Both the position numbers and the translations under genes were made by a program. The notes below the pieces were generated by a model. That model ran no database searches and was not told the DNA's origin. It saw only the letters and a program-made list of their open reading frames with translations. From Chamaecrista fasciculata (lineage: Eukaryota; Streptophyta; Magnoliopsida; Fabales; Fabaceae), in NCBI GenBank assembly GCA_003254925.1, contig QANZ01029578.1, forward strand, positions 131,723-195,722: a stretch of DNA of 64,000 nt, read 5' to 3'. Each line of letters begins with the position of its first letter. The first letter of the stretch is position 1. Of the stretch, positions 44,053 to 60,524 are shown one piece after another.

Positions 44053-47000
44053 CTATAATTGTCCCCTGGAAAATCTCTTGGCCTGCCAAATGGAGTAAAA
44101 TATAGAGCATTTTCAAGACTGACAAGATACAGAATCATTTGGTCAAAGACAATTTATGTTGTGATGTAAAAGCATGTTCAATCCACCTGAGTTAGACCCA
44201 CCACAAACATATAGTGATATAAAGCATGTTTTTGTATCTTTCTAGGCCAAAGCCAACCAAAGATATTTAATATTTACCGCCCAAAAGAGGAAAGCGAAAA
44301 GATTAGAAAAGAAAAGAAATCTTATGGGAAGATCCATAAAATTCTGACTTCTTTGCCAAGTGCTAGTCTAGAGATTAGAGACAGCAGATAAATTTTATAT
44401 GGGCGTGATCAAGGTGAAAATTAAGATACCTCAAGGCACTTTCTTATGAGTAAATTTGAGAATATTAGAAGTTGAGGTAGAAGCAAAGAATTTGTTGAAA
44501 TTGTCTTATTCCTTCAGATGAATTTGTTAAAATTCAACTGAAAATATTTACTAGTCCAAATCAGACCTGACACGGCTTTTCTAAGCTGTGTACAAGAGAG
44601 CCTAAAGAACAAAGTAGATGGAATATTTTTAAATTTTTGTTCTAAGGTAATTAGAAATTTGATATCCTTTGCAATCCAAGGGACTCTTCATTTAAAGAAG
44701 GAGCAGTGTTCAATAATCTAGTGTCCAGATTTACATGGTACCAAAAAACCGCAATTGCATAGCGTATATCTTACTTGTTCAAGGGTGAGAAACATAACCG
44801 CGTTCCAAATTCCTACTCGAGCAAAATTAGGAAAGAAACCTTTATAGAAGGCCAAAAACCCCTGCAACAGATATGTACCATGAAATTGTTCAGTGAAACC
44901 GAACTTCTATATAATCCTTATGCCAACTTAACCAAAGCAGCAAAACCAGAAGCAACTAGGAAAAATGTTCAGAATGATGATGACAATTGTTTCAGCTTTC
45001 AGGATTCAAGACTCGGCGCAAATACAACAATGATAAAAACCTAATCATAAATCTAGTTTTATAGAAGGATTTCACAAACCTCGCTATACAATGTCTTGAG
45101 AAAGCAATCAAAAGTACTTTTGTATGTCGAATCTCCCATCATTCTAGATTTCACCTGGAACATTATATGCACGGACAAATCATCTCTTACATTGGAAATG
45201 AGATACTGTTGAGTGTTGATTCATATAAGATAAGAATTTTCATCTCTTACTCTTAGCATCATCTCAAATGTAATCAAAGAGAAAAGCAGCTTTATTCGAG
45301 GGCCGGGGGAACACTTACCACATCAACAGGAGAACCGATAAAAACGGCAAAGAGACCTGCAACTAAGCCGGCTAGGAGGTGAGTGAGGACATTGTCCGTG
45401 AACCCTGGAATTGTCAAAATTGTCTGCATAAGTATAAAGAATCAGAGTAGCATTGCGATTAAATTTTCTGCAAAGCAACAGTTATATCACAAAACTTCAA
45501 CTTAGAACAACACCCTATAGTGAGATTACCCGTTTCACTTGATCATAACTAGCTAGCTCAGCAGCATTGATAATTGCATTCCGTGCTATATTGGGTCCAA
45601 GCCCAGTCCACAAAGCCCCTAATCCTTCCTAGTTTAACAAAGACAAAGACCAAAAAAAGTACAAATTAAAAAGAAATATTTTCAGATTATAGGAAGGAAC
45701 AAAACCAAAAAATTAATCAAAAGAGCGTCATACCTGTCTTGCTATAGTAAAATAAGCATCCATGGCACCAGAATAACGCCTAGGCACCCCAGTAGGCAAT
45801 TGTCCTTCAGATTGAAGTCTGACTTTGACTAGATCAGTTGGATTAGCAACCATTATTGCCAGAGCACCTATCCCATATTAAAAACTGATAATTATGTACA
45901 GTGCAAATCATTTGATGTGTTATAAAGGGAAAATAACTGTTTAAACCTTTCATACTGTTCATTTTCTATTCTATTGATAATTTTTGGGAAAAAAAAACTT
46001 TTGTAATGTTCCTTAGAACTTTGCCGTAAGGTTCTCTTAATGATCAGCTTTATTTATATGTTTTCTCTTCTAGTATTAGTCATGTAAAAAAAATTACATT
46101 TTAAATTTTATTCTCTCTTACATCGATTGATCATACAATTTTTTTTTTCTACTGGTAAACCTTATAACATGGTATGAGTAACTTTATATAAGTTTAGTCC
46201 ATGATTTTTTCCGGTTCCCCACCTTTATGGATGGCAGAGAAAGTTATAAAATAGAAATTAATGGTGGTGGCACAGTTTCAAAAGAACTCACCAGTGAAGA
46301 GAGCAGCAAGTATCATTTGGTATAAAGAAATCTCTCCAACAAATGCACTACCAACGAGAAATGTTTTGACCTGTCCATTGTGCAGTTTATATGTACAACC
46401 CATGTTCCCCCAACGACATAGTCATATTCACAAAGGGAAGGTATTTATACTCACAGGATCATATAATCCAATTCTTAAGCCCCCATACACACACTGGCGA
46501 TGTAAACCAGGAACAATGCCTTTCCACAGAGCTGATATGCCTTCTTCTCTAGCAATAGTTTTAATTGTGCCCAGCAAGCCCCTATATTTAGGTATACCCG
46601 TTCCATCACTAGCTGGTGCTTTCTTTTGGAGTTGAAGCCTGACCTTAGCCGTGTCCAGAGGAATAGTACAAAACTATACAAAATCCAAGGAGAAAAGAAT
46701 GATTTAAACTTACTAACCCATTATGCAAGTAGAAACCTACATATTCTGTAACAGACTTAGGGTACACTGATAAAGGATAAGAAAATATCAATGAACACTT
46801 AAGAAGGCTTAGACAAGAGCAGAATAACACGTGGCCAAGTATAGAATATGATGACTCTAAGCAATATGTATATCCCATATAAACTAAGAAAGGTGTAAGT
46901 GATCAAACATTTTTAATGACTTGCAATTTCATTTCAAAAGCTAGAAACCAGTTTGTAACTTCCACTCATTAAATAGGAGACCTTGTAGTTTCCCAATATA

Positions 47001-47731
47001 TACTTTTGTCAGCATTTATAATTAAATTTTGGTGATTAAAAAGTTCCTATCCTCCCCATTGAGAATATGTTTTAATATCGCCAATACTTTAAAAATTCCT
47101 AGTTGGTTCATTACTAGGATTTTTTTCCCAATAGTTTAATTGAACGGACTTGCATTTATAAATCAGTTCGTTTTTTGTACTTTTTCTTCTCCAGGTTATT
47201 TTAACTACCAAGTCACCGCCACACAGCAAAGCTTTTCACGATATTCAATTAATATCCTTTAAGAAACAAAAATGAATAATGAGTTTCTTCAATTGGTTCA
47301 TTACTAAGTTCTGTTCTAAAATTTCTCCTTAAACACAATTAACATGATCTACTTATTTCTACAATAATTATGTTTTTTTTAATATATTTCATGTTGCTAA
47401 TAGAAAGTTCCCATTTCAATGACATATGTCGAAATCAGAAACATATGATTCGATCTGATATTACTGTAAGCGGATCACTTACTCAATTTCTCAAACTCAA
47501 CAGAACTATAATTTTCCAATTCAATCTAACAAAACAGAACGAAAACCGAATCAACAACTAACTCCAAGCAAGTTCAACAGCTGATCTTTCTTCGAACAAA
47601 GAATAATGCGATAATGTAAAGCGAATGAACGTAAAGAGATTGACGGTTACCTCGGCCAAACAAGCAGCAAAAGCGCTGCACAATATGGCTTGGGAAAACG
47701 AGATCTGGGCCTGGGAATTGGGATCTGACAT
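44053..47731 (-). CDS. PUMP: Mitochondrial uncoupling protein (plant UCP/PUMP, SLC25 carrier)
   Basis: Nine exons on the minus strand, 47731-47651, 46673-46455, 46370-46292, 45867-45734, 45628-45530, 45423-45319, 45154-45080, 44861-44775 and 44082-44053, give 302 residues. Three carrier repeats are visible, each with the P-x-[DE]-x-x-K signature: PLDTAK (32-37), PTDLVK (136-141) and PVDVVK (236-241). Other family blocks are [57 protein letters not shown] and [16 protein letters not shown]. The length and block order match plant UCP1, an inner-membrane anion/proton carrier that lowers coupling and limits superoxide. The C-terminal exon (AKRFSRGQL) is shorter and different from the usual charged tail. 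All splice sites are GT-AG. Confidence 0.93.
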
Positions 47732-48021
47732 TATTGCTCATTCGCTAAGGTGAAAAATCGTTAAATCGGGAAGAAAGAAGGATTTATGGAGAATCTTGAA
47801 GACGAAATCGGAAATGTATTTAATGTGAGAATCGGGGAAATAAATTCGTAACTACGAAAGAACGTGAAGTGAGAGAGAGAAACCGCTTCACTCCATCATA
47901 GTTTCGTAGTGTTGTTGTAGAATATCAGTGAAAGGCTCTCTCTGGTTTGTTAAGCGATGTGTTGTTTTCTTTCAAGGTTCACCCTCAATTTTCGGAATTA
48001 CTGTAGCAGTTATTAGTTAAT

Positions 48022-48392
48022 AGGCCAAAGTGTAAATTTGGTCCCTTATCTTTTCCTCAATTTTCAATTTAGTCCCGTATCTTTTTTTGTTGCAAATTTG
48101 GTCTCATACCTTTTGGTTATGTATTTATATCTCAATTTGGTCTCATTTCTTTGAATCAGATGCAGAATTAGTTTTATATCTTTTAAGTTAGGTGTAGAAT
48201 TGGTCTATATCTTTAGGTCAGGTGGAATCTTTTGTAAAAATATGAGACCAATTTTCCAACTTGATTAAAAGATATGAGACTAAATTGAGACCTTTTGCAA
48301 AGATATGAGACTAAAAGCGAAACAAAAAATTATATAAGACCAAATTGAAAGTTAAGCAAAAAATATAAGACCAAATTTACACTTTCACCTTA
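48022..48392. mobile_element. MITE, 'aagtgtaaatttggtccc' family
   Basis: The left end GGCCAAAGTGTAAATTTGGT and the right end GACCAAATTTACACTTTCAC are inverse. The interior alternates 'tttggtctcat' and 'atgagacca' phrases. Sister copies are at 31853-32232 and, in part, 20580-20860. It lies about 290 bp upstream of the uncoupling protein gene start. Confidence 0.7.
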
Positions 48393-48804
48393 GCTAATGT
48401 TTTCTTCCAAGTCTTATTGAATAAATGAAGAGAAAAACCTTTTTTTCCTAAATTTATCTCAAATTTAAGATTTAGTTTTTAAATATTAGAAATATACATT
48501 TTGGTCCTTTTTTTAAAAAAAATGTTGACTATTTAGTCTTTAAAATATTATTTGTGATATTTATAATAGAATCAATTATAAGAAATATATTTTAAATAGT
48601 TAACGGCTAAAACATAGTTTTGGGATAGATTACTCATAAATTAATAATTTCGTCTCTAAACGATAAAAAACATCTCAATTCAGTCTCTAATAAAATGAAA
48701 TTATACAATTTAATCCATAAAATATATACTTATAAGCATTTATAGTTTAAAAAATATATTTATTGTTAAATTTGAATTAGTGTATTAGTAAAATGGGTCA
48801 TTCT

Positions 48805-48970
48805 AACATGTGTCTTTAGGGCACATGTTAAGGTTTATTTTGATTGGTCTAGTGAGTTTTCAAACATTAAAAAATTATCTTTTTAATGAATTTTCGTAGA
48901 TTTCAAGATATGAGATACTCTACTAACCAATCAGAAGAAACCTTAAAATGTGCCCTAAGTGCACATGTTA
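48805..48970. mobile_element. Short foldback MITE
   Basis: Inverted ends of about 50 bp: TAACATGTG…TTAGGGCACATGTTAAGG, then GATTGGT, are mirrored by ACCAATCAGAAGAAACCTTA, then AATGTGCCCTAA…CACATGTTA. The 60-bp core is non-coding. Confidence 0.65.
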
Positions 48971-49384
48971 GATAAATCCTTAGTAAATACTTAACCAAGT
49001 TGATTATAATTATAATTGCATTTTCCAAGACCAAATCTTAAAATTTTATTTTTCAATGACTAAATTAAAATATTTATAATCTTTCAAGGAATAAATTATT
49101 AAGTTAATCAAACTTATTTATTAAAAGAAATACTCTAAATTTTATTCATTGTCTTTAAAAGCATAAAACTATATACTATAGAAAGCGATAAATATTTTCA
49201 AAATTTGTATACCATTAATTTTTTTAGGAGAATTTGATATAAAAATTAATATAGTCTTTTAATTTTTAACTACTATTAAAGATCAATAATTAATTATAAG
49301 TTAAAACTGAAAATAATAAAAAATGCAATAATAAATGTATTTTATAAAAATGTTTTACGATAAAATAGTTAACAAATAAATGAG

Positions 49385-49890
49385 GTCAAATAGTTATTTT
49401 GGTCATAAATGTGTGCTCTAATGTTCATTTTGGTCTATTGTGTTTTAAAATGTTTAAATTGGTCCTAAATGTTGGCAAAATCTTTCATTTTGGTCTAAAT
49501 ATTGGTAAAATGTTTCATTTTGGTCCCAAATTTTTGAATTTGGTCATATTTCTCTTGTCTCTCATTTCAAGTTCAAAAAGATTGTTAAGAGGAACTCATA
49601 GCTCGGAATTCTTCGCATTAGAATTTGAAACAAGAGAGATATATATAATTAACTTTGTTTATTTGACCATGAAATGAGAGGTCTACTTTTATGACCGATT
49701 TGACCTCGTTTGCTGACGGCCCCAGTGGGATAGAGAAAGTTCTATTTGGGAACAATATGTAGCTCTAAACTCGCTAAGTTTGAAATTGAAATGAGTCATA
49801 TCTAATAGTTTGGGACCAAAATAAAATATTTTGCCAACGTCTAAGATTAATTTAAATATTTTGAAACATGATAGACTAAAATGACCCTTT
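49385..49890. mobile_element. Foldback MITE, 'aaattggtcctaaatg' family
   Basis: TTTAAATTGGTCCTAAATGT at the left is mirrored by 'acgtctaagattaatttaaa' at the right. Outer ends 'ggtctattgtgttttaaaat' and 'attttgaaacatgatagact' are also inverse. A related copy lies at 36776-37215. Confidence 0.55.
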
Positions 49891-49984
49891 AACCAATAAA
49901 TGAAATATGTGATATTCTTACCACGAAAACAATGATAATGATATGTTTGGAAAATGGCCAGCGTGATAATTAATATCTTTCAAA

Positions 49985-50035
49985 AGGGACATACATATAG
50001 TTTTTTTTTTTGGCCAGAGGGACATACATATAGTT
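49985..50035 (-). mobile_element. Tail-only retroposon insertion
   Basis: The 18-bp repeat AGGGACATACATATAGTT (49985-50002 and 50018-50035) flanks a 15-bp insert. On the minus strand the insert is CTGGCC plus 9 A. Confidence 0.75.
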
Positions 50036-50089
50036 GCATACTCCTTTAGGTAGGCTTTTAGTATCTTCCTCCACTATGGAGGTTTTTTT

Positions 50090-50490
50090 TGCTCCCAATA
50101 GGGGAGGGTTCTCTCCTTTTCATTAGGAAAAGTTTTTTTTTTCTTCTTTTGATTTGTTGTTTGTTTCAGATCTACCATTGGAGCAAAGTTTGAAGAAGAA
50201 AACGTGTAAGAAGATGGATTTCTTGAGGAGAGGTGTGTTGCCTTTCTAAAAAATCTTTCAAGTTATCAGTATTTAGTGGATCTGATGGATGTATAGGAGA
50301 TCCAGTTTTATCCTCTTCCTTCGTGTGTTGCCTAGGAATTTCTTTTCTTCTCCCATATTGATGTATGTATTGTGATCTGTGGAGCGTAATGTTGTGTTCA
50401 TTGTTAGATTTAGGCCTTACTTTGGTCTCCCTTGATGTATGGCCTTGTGCCATTTTATGATGAATGAAGGTTCTTCCTTTCTGACAAAAA
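50090..50490 (+). mobile_element. LINE 3' untranslated fragment (probable)
   Basis: Homologous to 36270-36775. It ends 'cttgatgtatggcc…atgatgaatgaagg…ctgac' plus nine A (50484-50492). No coding part is present. Confidence 0.45.
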
Positions 50491-50492
50491 AA

Positions 50493-51475
50493 AATACACA
50501 TTCCACCAACGTTGTTTGCTTGTTTATTATTTTTAGGCCTATCATTACGTGACTCAAATATTTAATAAAAAAACTATTTTTGTTTTCAGATTAGCAAAAT
50601 AAAATGAAGTTTTGGTGCTAGAAACTAATTAAATTTTGCTAATTTCATCGCAGAGGATTAAATATGAAGTTCTTTCAAACTTGGTGATTATAGTAGAATA
50701 AGTTAGGTAAAATAGAATAAGATTTAGGTAAAGTTCATATGTTTACTTATTTGGTCGTATGTTATAATTTAATCTTTTATCTGTATTTCTTTTAAAATTG
50801 GTCTTATATGTTTTTCAAAGAGTTTCACTCTTAGTCCTCACCGCTAAATGTCACTATATCTCTTTCTCGTTTTAAATTTGAATACGATGAGTCTAAAATT
50901 AGTATTTCTTTAAGTAAAAAAAATAGTGTTGCTTTTAATTAATGAATACTTTCTCTATCTAATTGATATCAAGTTATCAACGATAAATTAGGTCAAATCG
51001 AGCTTCGTAAATAGGTCAATTGTTTCACACTTAAACAAGTAAAATTAGTTATATATCTCTCCTTTTAAGTCTAAATACAACGAGTTTGAAGTTATGAATT
51101 ACTCTTAATGAGTATTTGTTTTATACCTAGTTGGAACCTTTAGCAAACGAGGTCAAATTGAACTTGAAAATGAATTTGAAAATAAAAAGTGAAAATTCAT
51201 AAAAAGAAATGGCTTCAAACACAATTTAAGGTCCGATTTGATCTTATTCCCGACGACCCCAATTGAGTAGAATAACTCATTAAAAGTAATTTGTAACTTT
51301 AAACTCATCATATTTGGATTTCAAATGAAAAATATTTGACAAATTTCACTCATTTGATTGTAGATTGAACAACCTACTTTAGGAACCTAATTTAACATTA
51401 TTTGTTAACGATCTCAATAAGACAGAGAAAATACATATTTAAATCAACATGTAGCTCCAAACTCACAATATTTTA
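50493..51475. other. AT-rich intergenic DNA, no gene seen
   Basis: Contains weak inverted phrases ('gttgaaccttagcaaacgaggtcaaat' type) recalling the MITE family at 49385, but no clear ends. No coding sequence is supported. Confidence 0.3.
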
Positions 51476-52012
51476 AAGGCAAAAGACCTATTGGTGCCCC
51501 TAATGTTTGGGGTCAATTTCAGTTATGCCCCAAATGTTTCACATTGTTGTCAATTATACTCTAACCTCAATTTCTTTTGGGGCCAAAGTCGTATTTTGGT
51601 CCCTCAAGTTTGCTCAAACTTCCGTTTTGATCCCTCAAGTCTCCAACGAACTTTTGGGCAAGATACACGGCGATTTCGACGACTACGAAAACTCCTAATC
51701 CAATGTTTTTTGACCTCCTGAGTTCAATGACAGTCTCCATTTTGTGAAAAAATGACTGGCAAGCCGCCGAAAAATTTTCATAATCGCCGAAAATCATATT
51801 TTTGGTCATTTGTTCACAAAATGCAGGCTGCCATTGAACTAAGGAGGACAAAAAACCTTGAATTAGGAGTTTTCGTAATCATTGGGGCTGCCGTGTCTCT
51901 CGCTGGAGACATGAGGTACAAAAACGGAACTTTGAGCAAACTTGAGAGGCTCATATAGGACTTTAGCCCAAAAAAATTGAGGTTGGGATATAATTGACAA
52001 CAATGTGAAAGG
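51476..52012. mobile_element. Foldback TIR element, 'gcccctaatgtttgggg' family
   Basis: The left GTGCCCCTAATGTTTGGGGT…CAGTTATGCCCC is mirrored by 'ggggcataactaac' at the right. Inner inverses are 'gcaaacttgagg' and 'cctcaagtttgc', and 'gaaaactcctaatccaa' with 'ttgaattaggagttttcg'. A partial copy lies at about 12053-12340. Open frames in it are by-products of the inverted structure. Confidence 0.6.
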
Positions 52013-52071
52013 GGGCATAACTAACACAAAACAAACGTTGACATCAATGAATGAAATCTTTTAAAAACTTA

Positions 52072-52580
52072 GGGCCTGTTTGGGAGCAATTGCATTTCAA
52101 TCCAAGCTCATCCAAGTGATTGAGATGAGATGATGTTGTAATGGGATGAGATGAGATGATGTATTGGTTTTTGGGTGATTTTAGAAAAAATGATGTTAAA
52201 TAGGGTGTGAAATTATATAAAAGGGTATGTAATGATTGTGGTTGGTTGAAATAGATTTATAGATTTTTTTAATTTGTATAGGGGTAAAAATGGTAGGAAA
52301 TAATGAGATGAGATGGAGATAATGAGATGAGATGAGATGATAGGTGTTTGATGGTAGGTTGGATGAGATAATGTTGAGATTAGATGCTCTTGAAAAGCGT
52401 GAGGATGAGATATTTTTGGATGAAGGGTTTAGAATCAATCTCATTGGATGAAATGATGTTTTGGATGACATGATGATTTGAATGAGATGAGATGAGATGA
52501 AGGCTCCAACAAACGCCCAATCATTATTGTTCATCCAATCCTAAGATGAGATTGAAATTTGGGAGCTCCCAAACAGGCCC
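52072..52580. mobile_element. PIF/Harbinger-like MITE
   Basis: Ends GGGCCTGTTTGGGAGC and GCTCCCAAACAGGCCC are perfect inverses, with tta before and ata after. The interior is full of GATGAGAT repeats. Confidence 0.7.
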
Positions 52581-52610
52581 ATAAAACTAAAATTACAACA
52601 ATAAAAAAAA

Positions 52611-53201
52611 GGCCAAAGTCCTATTTTGGTCCCCCAGTTATGCTCAGTGTTCCAAATTGGTCCCCCAGTTATTTTTCGTTCCATATTGGTCTCCCAGTTA
52701 TGCAAAATTTGGCAAAGTTGGTCCCTCTAACAAATTCCATCCATTTTTCCGTTAAAAAAAAAGACAAAATTAATTTTTAACTCCTAAAAGTTTAAATTTT
52801 TGACATCACGGACTTTTTTCTCTATAATAGGACCAAAATGTAAGAAATAAGAAATAATTTGAGGGTTTTAGTGTATTTCACACAAAAATAATAATCTCTT
52901 TGAATGTTGAGGGGAAAGAGAGAGATCATTGTTTTTGTGTGAAATACACTAAAACCCTCACATTATTTCTTATTTCTTACATTTTGGTCCTATTATAGAA
53001 GAAAAGGTCCTTGATGTAAACAATTTAAACTTTTAGGAGTTAAAAATTAATTTTGTCTTTTTTTTAACGGAAAAATGGATGGAAACTGTTAGAGGGACCA
53101 ACTTTGCCAAATTTTGCATAACTGGGGGACCAATATGGAATGAAAAATAACTGGGAGACTAATTTAGAACACTGAGCATAAATTAAAATAAGACTTTGGT
53201 A
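52611..53201. mobile_element. Near-perfect foldback element (arms about 270 bp)
   Basis: The left arm 52611-52890 is almost exactly repeated in inverted form at 52930-53201, around a loop of about 40 bp. Matching pieces include CCCCCAGTTATG / CATAACTGGGGG and GTGTATTTCACACAAAAA / TTTTTGTGTGAAATACAC. A transcript through it would form a long double-stranded RNA. No coding sequence is present. Confidence 0.8.
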
Positions 53202-53229
53202 AAAAAAAAAATCCAAAAAATATAAGGGA

Positions 53230-53413
53230 CTAGGGGTTTTGCGTGCCCTAACGGGCACGCAAATATGTATGTAAAATAAATAAGGGACTAAATTGTTAAC
53301 TTAGTAAAGAAAGAGAGACTAAATAGTTAAGTTTCTCTTATTTTTAATTTCATAGACTATAATTTTAAAATGTGGACGACCAAAAAGGGTGGAGCCATAT
53401 AATATTAGATAGA
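53230..53413 (-). mobile_element. 184-bp mini-Helitron upstream of PCNA copy 1
   Basis: On the minus strand it starts TCTATCTAATATTATATGG (53413) and ends in the hairpin GCGTGCCC-GTTA-GGGCACGC followed by CTAG (53230). The host bases A (53229) and T (53414) form the AT target. Its 3' hairpin resembles that of the Helitron at 23193-23502. Confidence 0.7.
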
Positions 53414-53414
53414 T

Positions 53415-55976
<2,562 letters not shown>

Positions 55977-56246
55977 GAAACCTGTTAGTTTTCTAATTCC
56001 ATTGGAAAACTGTGATCCCTTGGATGTTTTTGTATTGATGATAATCTTACCCTATTAAGCTAGAAATTTCATTTTGGAGACAATATTAGGCCAGAAATTT
56101 TTAGCTTTGACATGTGACGCATATTACCCTTGTTCGGTTGTAAGAAATTGGTGTAAATTCTTGCTCTGGCGGCTTGTGTTGCCTATGAAACGGCACAGTT
56201 TTGTAAATGTAGTTGCCAACAACCAGCAATCTAAATTCCACTTTTG

Positions 56247-56367
56247 TGCCTTTACATATTTTTTTGGTTGCCTTTACATATTTTCTTTTAGTTGCCTGCC
56301 TTGCCCGGTATCTCCTCGACTAATCCGGACTCGACCCGGGCTGCGCACGGGTTGCCTTTACATATTT
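56247..56367 (-). mobile_element. Two serial retroposon insertions at one target (SINE 3' fragment)
   Basis: TGCCTTTACATATTT occurs three times (56247-56261, 56269-56283, 56353-56367). Between the first two is a 7-bp insert (minus strand ACC plus A). Between the last two is a 69-bp piece that, on the minus strand, matches the 3' end of the SINE at 56983-57169 (GATTAGTCGAG … GGCAGGCAACTAAAA). It lies downstream of PCNA copy 1. Confidence 0.75.
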
Positions 56368-56629
56368 GATATAACATAAGGAAGCTTTTTGAAATACGGA
56401 TAATTTTTCTATTTTTCAGAATTATAATCTTGTTAATCCTATTCCTTGAGATATGACTTCTGATAATATTAAAAAAATTGTTTGGATGGCTTCAAGAATA
56501 CTGTAAAATATGTGAAGGATTGTCATATTCTTCTTGTATTTGGTTTAATTTTCAATATCTCTGAGAATGTATAATAAATTTTTAAATATGTCTTTGAACT
56601 TTTAAGATATAATATAAGTTTCAAAGTTC

Positions 56630-56677
56630 ATAATTCTATCATAATTTGTATAAAAAAAAAAATAATTCTATCATAAT
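56630..56677 (+). mobile_element. Tail-only retroposon insertion
   Basis: ATAATTCTATCATAAT (56630-56645 and 56662-56677) flanks the insert TTGTAT plus 10 A. Confidence 0.7.
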
Positions 56678-56969
56678 AATAATTTATAAATAACATTAAT
56701 AATATAAATCATTGAAAAGACTAGAATAATCATACCCTCTTCACAACTTAAAAATATAAAAAATAAGATTGACCGGATATTTTTGTAAAAAACTTATAAT
56801 GATAATACAAAAACGAATTATTTGAAAATCATAAAGATTAAAATTAACTAAAATAAAATATAAAAAATAAAATTAAATCTAATCTTAGACAAGAAGGGAA
56901 AAAAAATTGATCTTTATATAAAGAACAAACAAAGTTTAATAAATGTAATTTCAACCCGATCTTTGAAAT

Positions 56970-57182
56970 TTTGTTTTGTCTACCAACAAGTGGTTGGTCC
57001 AAGTGGTAAGCGATTAGGTTCCGCTTAAGCAATGTCTCGTGTTCGAGTCATTCTGAATGCGGTTACCTTTGTTGGGAGACTCACCCACCATAGCCAGGTG
57101 CGCGACTCGGTTCGAGTCCGGATTAGTCGAGAAGTGACCTCGGATACTGGGCAGGCAACTAAAAAAAAATTTGTTTTGTCTA
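56970..57182 (+). mobile_element. Full-length tRNA-derived SINE with target duplication
   Basis: TTTGTTTTGTCTA (56970-56982 and 57170-57182) flanks a 187-bp element. It has a tRNA-like head (box A-like TGGTCCAAGTGGT, box B-like GTGTTCGAGTC), a GC-rich body (GGTTCGAGTCCGGATTAGTC) and an end GGCAGGCAACT plus nine A. A 3' fragment of the same family lies at 56284-56352. Confidence 0.85.
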
Positions 57183-57271
57183 AACTCAATTTACATGGCT
57201 CATTGTGAAAGAGTCTATTAATAAGGAATTGAGGATAACAATATTCATAAAATTTTAAATCCATGAATTTC

Positions 57272-57307
57272 TCAAGTGGCTTTTTTTTTGGCCGAATCAA
57301 GTGGCTT
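57272..57307 (-). mobile_element. Tail-only retroposon insertion
   Basis: TCAAGTGGCTT (57272-57282 and 57297-57307) flanks a 14-bp insert. On the minus strand it is TTCGGCC plus 7 A. Confidence 0.7.
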
Positions 57308-57431
57308 ATTACTTGGACTTTTTTACACAAGCAATTATTTTTATTTGTACAAAATCAAAAGTTTTTGAAATATTTCTTCAAGTTTCAAAGGTTTTTCTTT
57401 TTTGGCCTGATTTAGGTTTGAGAGCTTAGAA

Positions 57432-57788
57432 AAAGGTAAAAACATTAATTTTGCCTCTAAATTTTTCATCAACTGTCAATTCGTCTCCAATCTATTTTTC
57501 TGTTAATTTCGTCCTCAATATTTTATATTTTTGTCAATTTTATCATTTGCTCTTATTTTAATCAAATATTAACGACAAAATTTATGTGACTAATAATGTG
57601 TAATGTAAAATTGATAGAAAAAGAAATTCAAATCCTAACTAAGATTAAAAAACAGAATGTAGTCTATCATTAATTTATTGAAAAAAGTTAGTTTAAAAGA
57701 TAAAATTAACAAAATGTAAAACATTAGGAATAAAATTGACTGACAGTTGATCTAAAATTTAGGTATGAAATTAATCCTTTTGCCTTAT
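57432..57788. mobile_element. MITE, 'gcctctaaatttttcatc' family
   Basis: The left part 'aggtaaaaacattaattttgcctctaaattt' and the right part 'aaatttaggtatgaaattaatccttttgcct' are inverse. Inner 'aactgtcaattcgtctccaat' mirrors 'attgactgacagttgat'. It lies directly upstream of the PCNA copy 2 promoter. Confidence 0.6.
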
Positions 57789-57804
57789 TCTTTTTACTTG
57801 CAAA

Positions 57805-57870
57805 TTTTGGCGGGAATTGAATTATTGAGACAATCCCGCGAAGAGGACCCTAAATATTCCAGTATATAAA
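57805..57870 (+). promoter_or_regulatory. Promoter of PCNA copy 2: E2F site and TATA box
   Basis: TTTTGGCGGGAA (57805-57816) is a near-perfect E2F site. A second CCCGCG core lies at 57835-57840. TATATAAA (57863-57870) is placed about 105 bp before the ATG, fitting a TATA box for the 5' leader that follows. Confidence 0.65.
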
Positions 57871-57925
57871 CCCTCGCTTTCCCTCCCTTTCCACCATTTC
57901 CCACCATTTTCTCTGAGAAAATTGA

Positions 57926-60524
<2,599 letters not shown>

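Noticed and set aside
51491..51958. Several 60-94 codon open frames
   Set aside because: They mirror each other on opposite strands because they lie in the arms of an inverted-repeat element.
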